NCBI GenBank assembly: GCA_043814315.1
Contig: JBDRKE010000005.1
Location: 1 to 64,000, forward strand
DNA from: JBDRKE01 sp043814315
GTDB lineage: Bacteria; Omnitrophota; Gorgyraeia; Gygaellales; Profunditerraquicolaceae
Length of the DNA stretch: 64,000 nucleotides
Direction: 5' to 3'
Made by a program: the position numbers and the translations under genes. The notes beneath the pieces are model-generated. The model worked only from the letters and a program-made list of their open reading frames with translations. It did no database searches and was not told the DNA's origin. Each line of letters opens with the position of its first letter. The stretch's first letter is position 1. Positions 61,711-64,000 of this stretch are shown here, piece by piece.

Positions 61711-63429
61711 ATGGACTTAGATACTTTAAGACATTCCTGTTCACATATTATGGCTCAGGCCGTAAAAGAGTTATGGCCACAAGTCAAATTAGGCATCGGC
61801 CCGTCCATCGAAGATGGTTTTTACTACGACTTTGACAAAAAAGAGCCGTTTAGTGACGAGGATCTGGGGTGCATTGAACAGAAGATGCGCGAGATCATTG
61901 CGAAGAACGAACCGTTTGTCAGGGAGGAACTGGATAAAGATAAGGCGAGCGTACTTTTTACGAAGCTAGGGGAGAGCTTTAAGTTAGAGTTGCTCCGGGA
62001 TATCCCCGAAAATAAAGTTTCCATCTATAAAACCGGAGACCCTTTTCTGGATTTGTGCCGCGGCCCGCACGTCAAATCAACGGGCGACATCAAGGCCTTT
62101 AAGTTGCTCTCCGTGGCCGGCGCCTATTGGCACGGAATCGAAACCAACCCTATGCTCCAAAGGATTTACGGAACCTGTTTTTCCACCCAAAAAGAATTAG
62201 ATGAGTATTTAAAGAATTTAGAGGAAGCCAAAAAACGCGACCACAGAAAATTGGGGCCCGGCTTGGAATTCTTTGATATTTATTACGAAGAGGCAGGGGC
62301 GGGCCTAGTCTTTTACCATCCTAAAGGAGCGCTGCTGCGCACCCTGATAGAGAATTACGAAAAAGAAGAGCATTTAAAGCGCGGTTATCAGCTTGTCATC
62401 ACCCCGCATATCATGCAGGCGGACCTTTGGAAAACCTCCGGGCATTATGATTACTACAGAGAGAATATGTACACCCTAAAAATAGAGAACAGGGAATTTG
62501 TTCTAAAGCCCATGAACTGTCCGGGCCATATGTTGATTTATAAGTCCAAAACAAGAAGTTACAAAGACCTGCCCATACGTTTTTTTGAGTTAGGCACGGT
62601 TTACCGCCACGAGAAAGCGGGGGTTTTGCATGGGTTGTTGCGCGTGCGGGGGTTTACTCAGGATGATGCGCATATATTTTGCCTGCCGGGGCAATTAAAG
62701 ACAGAGATAAAAGGCATCATAGATTTTGTTTTTGACACGATGAGGGTCTTTGGCTTTAAGGACGTGAGCATTGAATTAAGCACGCGCCCGGAAAAATCCA
62801 TCGGCTCAGACGAAGACTGGGAGCGTGCCACAGCAGCCCTTGAAGAGGCCCTAAAAGAAAAAGGCCTTCCCTTTGAGATTAATGCCGCAGAAGGCGCTTT
62901 CTACGGCCCGAAAATCGATATCAAATTAAAAGACGCCCTCAAAAGAAAATGGCAGTGCGCCACCATCCAATGCGATTTTGCGCTTCCCAAAAGATTTGAT
63001 CTGGCCTATGTGGATGCCGAAGGCAAAGAGCAGCAGCCGATCATGCTGCATAGGGTTTTATTGGGCAGCCTCGAACGTTTTATCGGCGCCCTGTTAGAGC
63101 ATTATAACGCCGAATTGCCTTTATGGCTGGCGCCGACGCAGGCGTTAGTGATCCCCATCAAGGATTCAAGTTTTGCCTATGGCCAAAAAATTAAGGAGGC
63201 CCTGGAGGCTCATTCCATCCGCGTTGATTTGGACAGCCGTAGCGAGACATTAGACAAAAGGATACGCAGCGCCGAGCTCAAAAAAATCCCTTATTGTTTG
63301 GTTGTAGGAGAACGAGAAGCAAAATCGCAGAGTGTTTCCGTAAGGAAAAAAGGGAAAGGCGATCTGGGGAGCATGGCCTTAGATGAGTTTATAAAGAGGA
63401 TAAAAGAGGAGATAGATAACAAAAAATAA
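61711..63429 (+). CDS. thrS: Threonine--tRNA ligase without the TGS domain
   Basis: ThrRS charges tRNA-Thr. The 572-residue protein begins directly with the editing domain (LRHSCSHIMAQAVKELWP). The catalytic core has the zinc ligand in MNCPGHM, motif 2 FRYELGTVYRHE-like FELGTVYRHEKAG, and motif 3 LHRVLLGSLERFIGALLEH. The anticodon-binding domain ends the chain. The N-terminal TGS domain, about 60 residues in longer ThrRS, is missing. The first codons and 7 bases upstream are identical to part of tRNA-Leu. infC follows, the usual order. Confidence 0.96.
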   Translation: MDLDTLRHSCSHIMAQAVKELWPQVKLGIGPSIEDGFYYDFDKKEPFSDEDLGCIEQKMREIIAKNEPFVREELDKDKASVLFTKLGESFKLELLRDIPENKVSIYKTGDPFLDLCRGPHVKSTGDIKAFKLLSVAGAYWHGIETNPMLQRIYGTCFSTQKELDEYLKNLEEAKKRDHRKLGPGLEFFDIYYEEAGAGLVFYHPKGALLRTLIENYEKEEHLKRGYQLVITPHIMQADLWKTSGHYDYYRENMYTLKIENREFVLKPMNCPGHMLIYKSKTRSYKDLPIRFFELGTVYRHEKAGVLHGLLRVRGFTQDDAHIFCLPGQLKTEIKGIIDFVFDTMRVFGFKDVSIELSTRPEKSIGSDEDWERATAALEEALKEKGLPFEINAAEGAFYGPKIDIKLKDALKRKWQCATIQCDFALPKRFDLAYVDAEGKEQQPIMLHRVLLGSLERFIGALLEHYNAELPLWLAPTQALVIPIKDSSFAYGQKIKEALEAHSIRVDLDSRSETLDKRIRSAELKKIPYCLVVGEREAKSQSVSVRKKGKGDLGSMALDEFIKRIKEEIDNKK

Positions 63430-63600
63430 AAAAACGACATGAGAAATCCCAATTTCCAAATAAATTCCAAATCCCAAATCTCAATGTTCGAAACTTGCAT
63501 GTTTGGAATTTGGAAAATTGGAATTTGATGCTTGCCCCGTTAAAAATCTTCGATTTTTATACGGGGCTTGGAGCTTGGAATTTAAAGGGTCGTAAAACTT
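63430..63600. repeat. thrS-infC gap: heptamer-like repeats and a hairpin
   Basis: Units AATCCCA, TTCCAAA, TCCCAAA (63440-63480) are answered by TTTGGAA, GGAATTT on the other side (63501-63528), and GCTTGGA is doubled near 63566-63580. A near-perfect hairpin GCCCCGTTAAAAATC/GATTTTTATACGGGGC spans 63534-63567 with a 3-base loop. It may control infC. No gene is seen. Confidence 0.65.
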
Positions 63601-63623
63601 ATTAGCCAAGGGAGGTGGTTCAT

Positions 63624-64000
63624 ATAAAAAAGTTTATTCGTATTAACGAACGTATCCGCGTGCCGCAGGTGCGGCTTATTGGTCCGGACAGCAGCCAGCT
63701 GGGTATTATGTCCACGGCAAGGGCCCAGGAGCTAGCCGATCAATACGAATTGGACTTAGTGGAGGTGGCGCCCAGCGCTAACCCCCCTGTTTGCCGCATC
63801 ATCGATTTTAGTAAATTTAAATATGACCAGGAAAAGAAGGAGCGCGAGGCCAAAAAGCATCAGAAACAGGGAAAATTCAAAGAGATCCGCCTTAAACCCA
63901 ACATTGACGACCATGACTTTGATACAAAAGTCAAGCAGGTCATTGCCTTCTTGAAGAAAAAAGACAAAGTTAAAATAAACCTTTTTTTTAGGGGCAGGCA
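63624..64000 (+). CDS. infC: Translation initiation factor IF-3 (partial, cut by window end)
   Basis: IF-3 keeps ribosomal subunits apart and checks start codons. The frame reads IKKFIRINERIRVPQVRLI and then SSQLGIMSTARAQELA, VEVAPSANPPVCRIIDFSKFKY and the start of the C-domain, ending at the window edge. There is no ATG. The likely start is ATA at 63624, 8 bases after a strong GGAGG; a GTG at 63615 lies on the SD itself and is less likely. A rare start codon is the classic way IF-3 limits its own translation. Confidence 0.9.
   Translation, partial: MKKFIRINERIRVPQVRLIGPDSSQLGIMSTARAQELADQYELDLVEVAPSANPPVCRIIDFSKFKYDQEKKEREAKKHQKQGKFKEIRLKPNIDDHDFDTKVKQVIAFLKKKDKVKINLFFRGR

Overview
The window spans a chromosomal replication origin. 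Every gene left of about 52.8 kb (gyrA, gyrB, a DUF721 gene, dnaN, dnaA and all genes beyond them) is on the minus strand. Every gene to the right (rpmH, yidD, yidC, jag-N, parA, parB and onward to infC) is on the plus strand. All transcription therefore runs away from the dnaA-rpmH gap at 52835-53264, which carries DnaA-box-like 9-mers and AT-rich DNA. The likely organism is a candidate-phylum bacterium of the PVC type, most likely Candidatus Omnitrophota. Grounds: a 4210-residue secreted or membrane giant protein with recurring GSPMEQ linkers, a chlamydia/spirochaete-style V-ATPase operon (E-DUF2764-A-B-D-I-K), and many short dispersed repeats. This assignment is inference; no rRNA is present.

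Layout. 1-245: repeat-rich, possibly the end of an insertion sequence. 246-519: tRNA-Asp and tRNA-Val. 529-7673: V-type ATPase. 7744-23739: a one-directional run holding nearly all of UMP synthesis (pyrR-pyrB-pyrC, carA-carB, pyrK, pyrD, pyrF; pyrE not seen), mixed with repair (mutM, endonuclease Q), RNase-like, glycosyltransferase and methyltransferase genes and tRNA-Arg. pyrR is preceded by a near-consensus promoter and a PyrR-type attenuator. 24001-36633: the giant gene. 36794-38022: a HEPN/nucleotidyltransferase module with a strong promoter and a palindromic operator. 38120-42307: rsmI, glmS, a GT-C type membrane protein and tRNA-Glu. 42311-52834: gyrA and gyrB, each with an intein, then DUF721, dnaN and dnaA. 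53265-57555: rpmH-yidD-yidC-jagN-parA-parB, without rnpA and with a free-standing homing endonuclease gene in front of parA. 57552-60416: ndk, yicC, gmk, rpoZ, coaC. 60474-61551: tRNA-Cys, tRNA-Leu, tRNA-Val, a second homing-endonuclease-like gene and an orphan tRNA 3' end. 61711-64000: thrS and the start of infC.

The most unusual content lies in the non-coding structure. (1) A dispersed two-stem element has a perfect hairpin followed by a second stem interrupted by tandem GA/GA; it sits against the 3' ends of tRNA genes and once over the pyrF 3' end. (2) Seven-base-period arrays occur at about eleven loci, some inside pyrD, pyrK and carB; two of those in pyrK carry a 21-bp palindrome inserted without disturbing the 7-bp phase. 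(3) A 71-bp tandem duplication copies the tRNA-Arg 5' end and shows a compensatory base change. (4) Near-identical DNA encodes the inter-module linkers of the giant protein. (5) Four homing-endonuclease genes of at least two families lie within about 20 kb of the origin.
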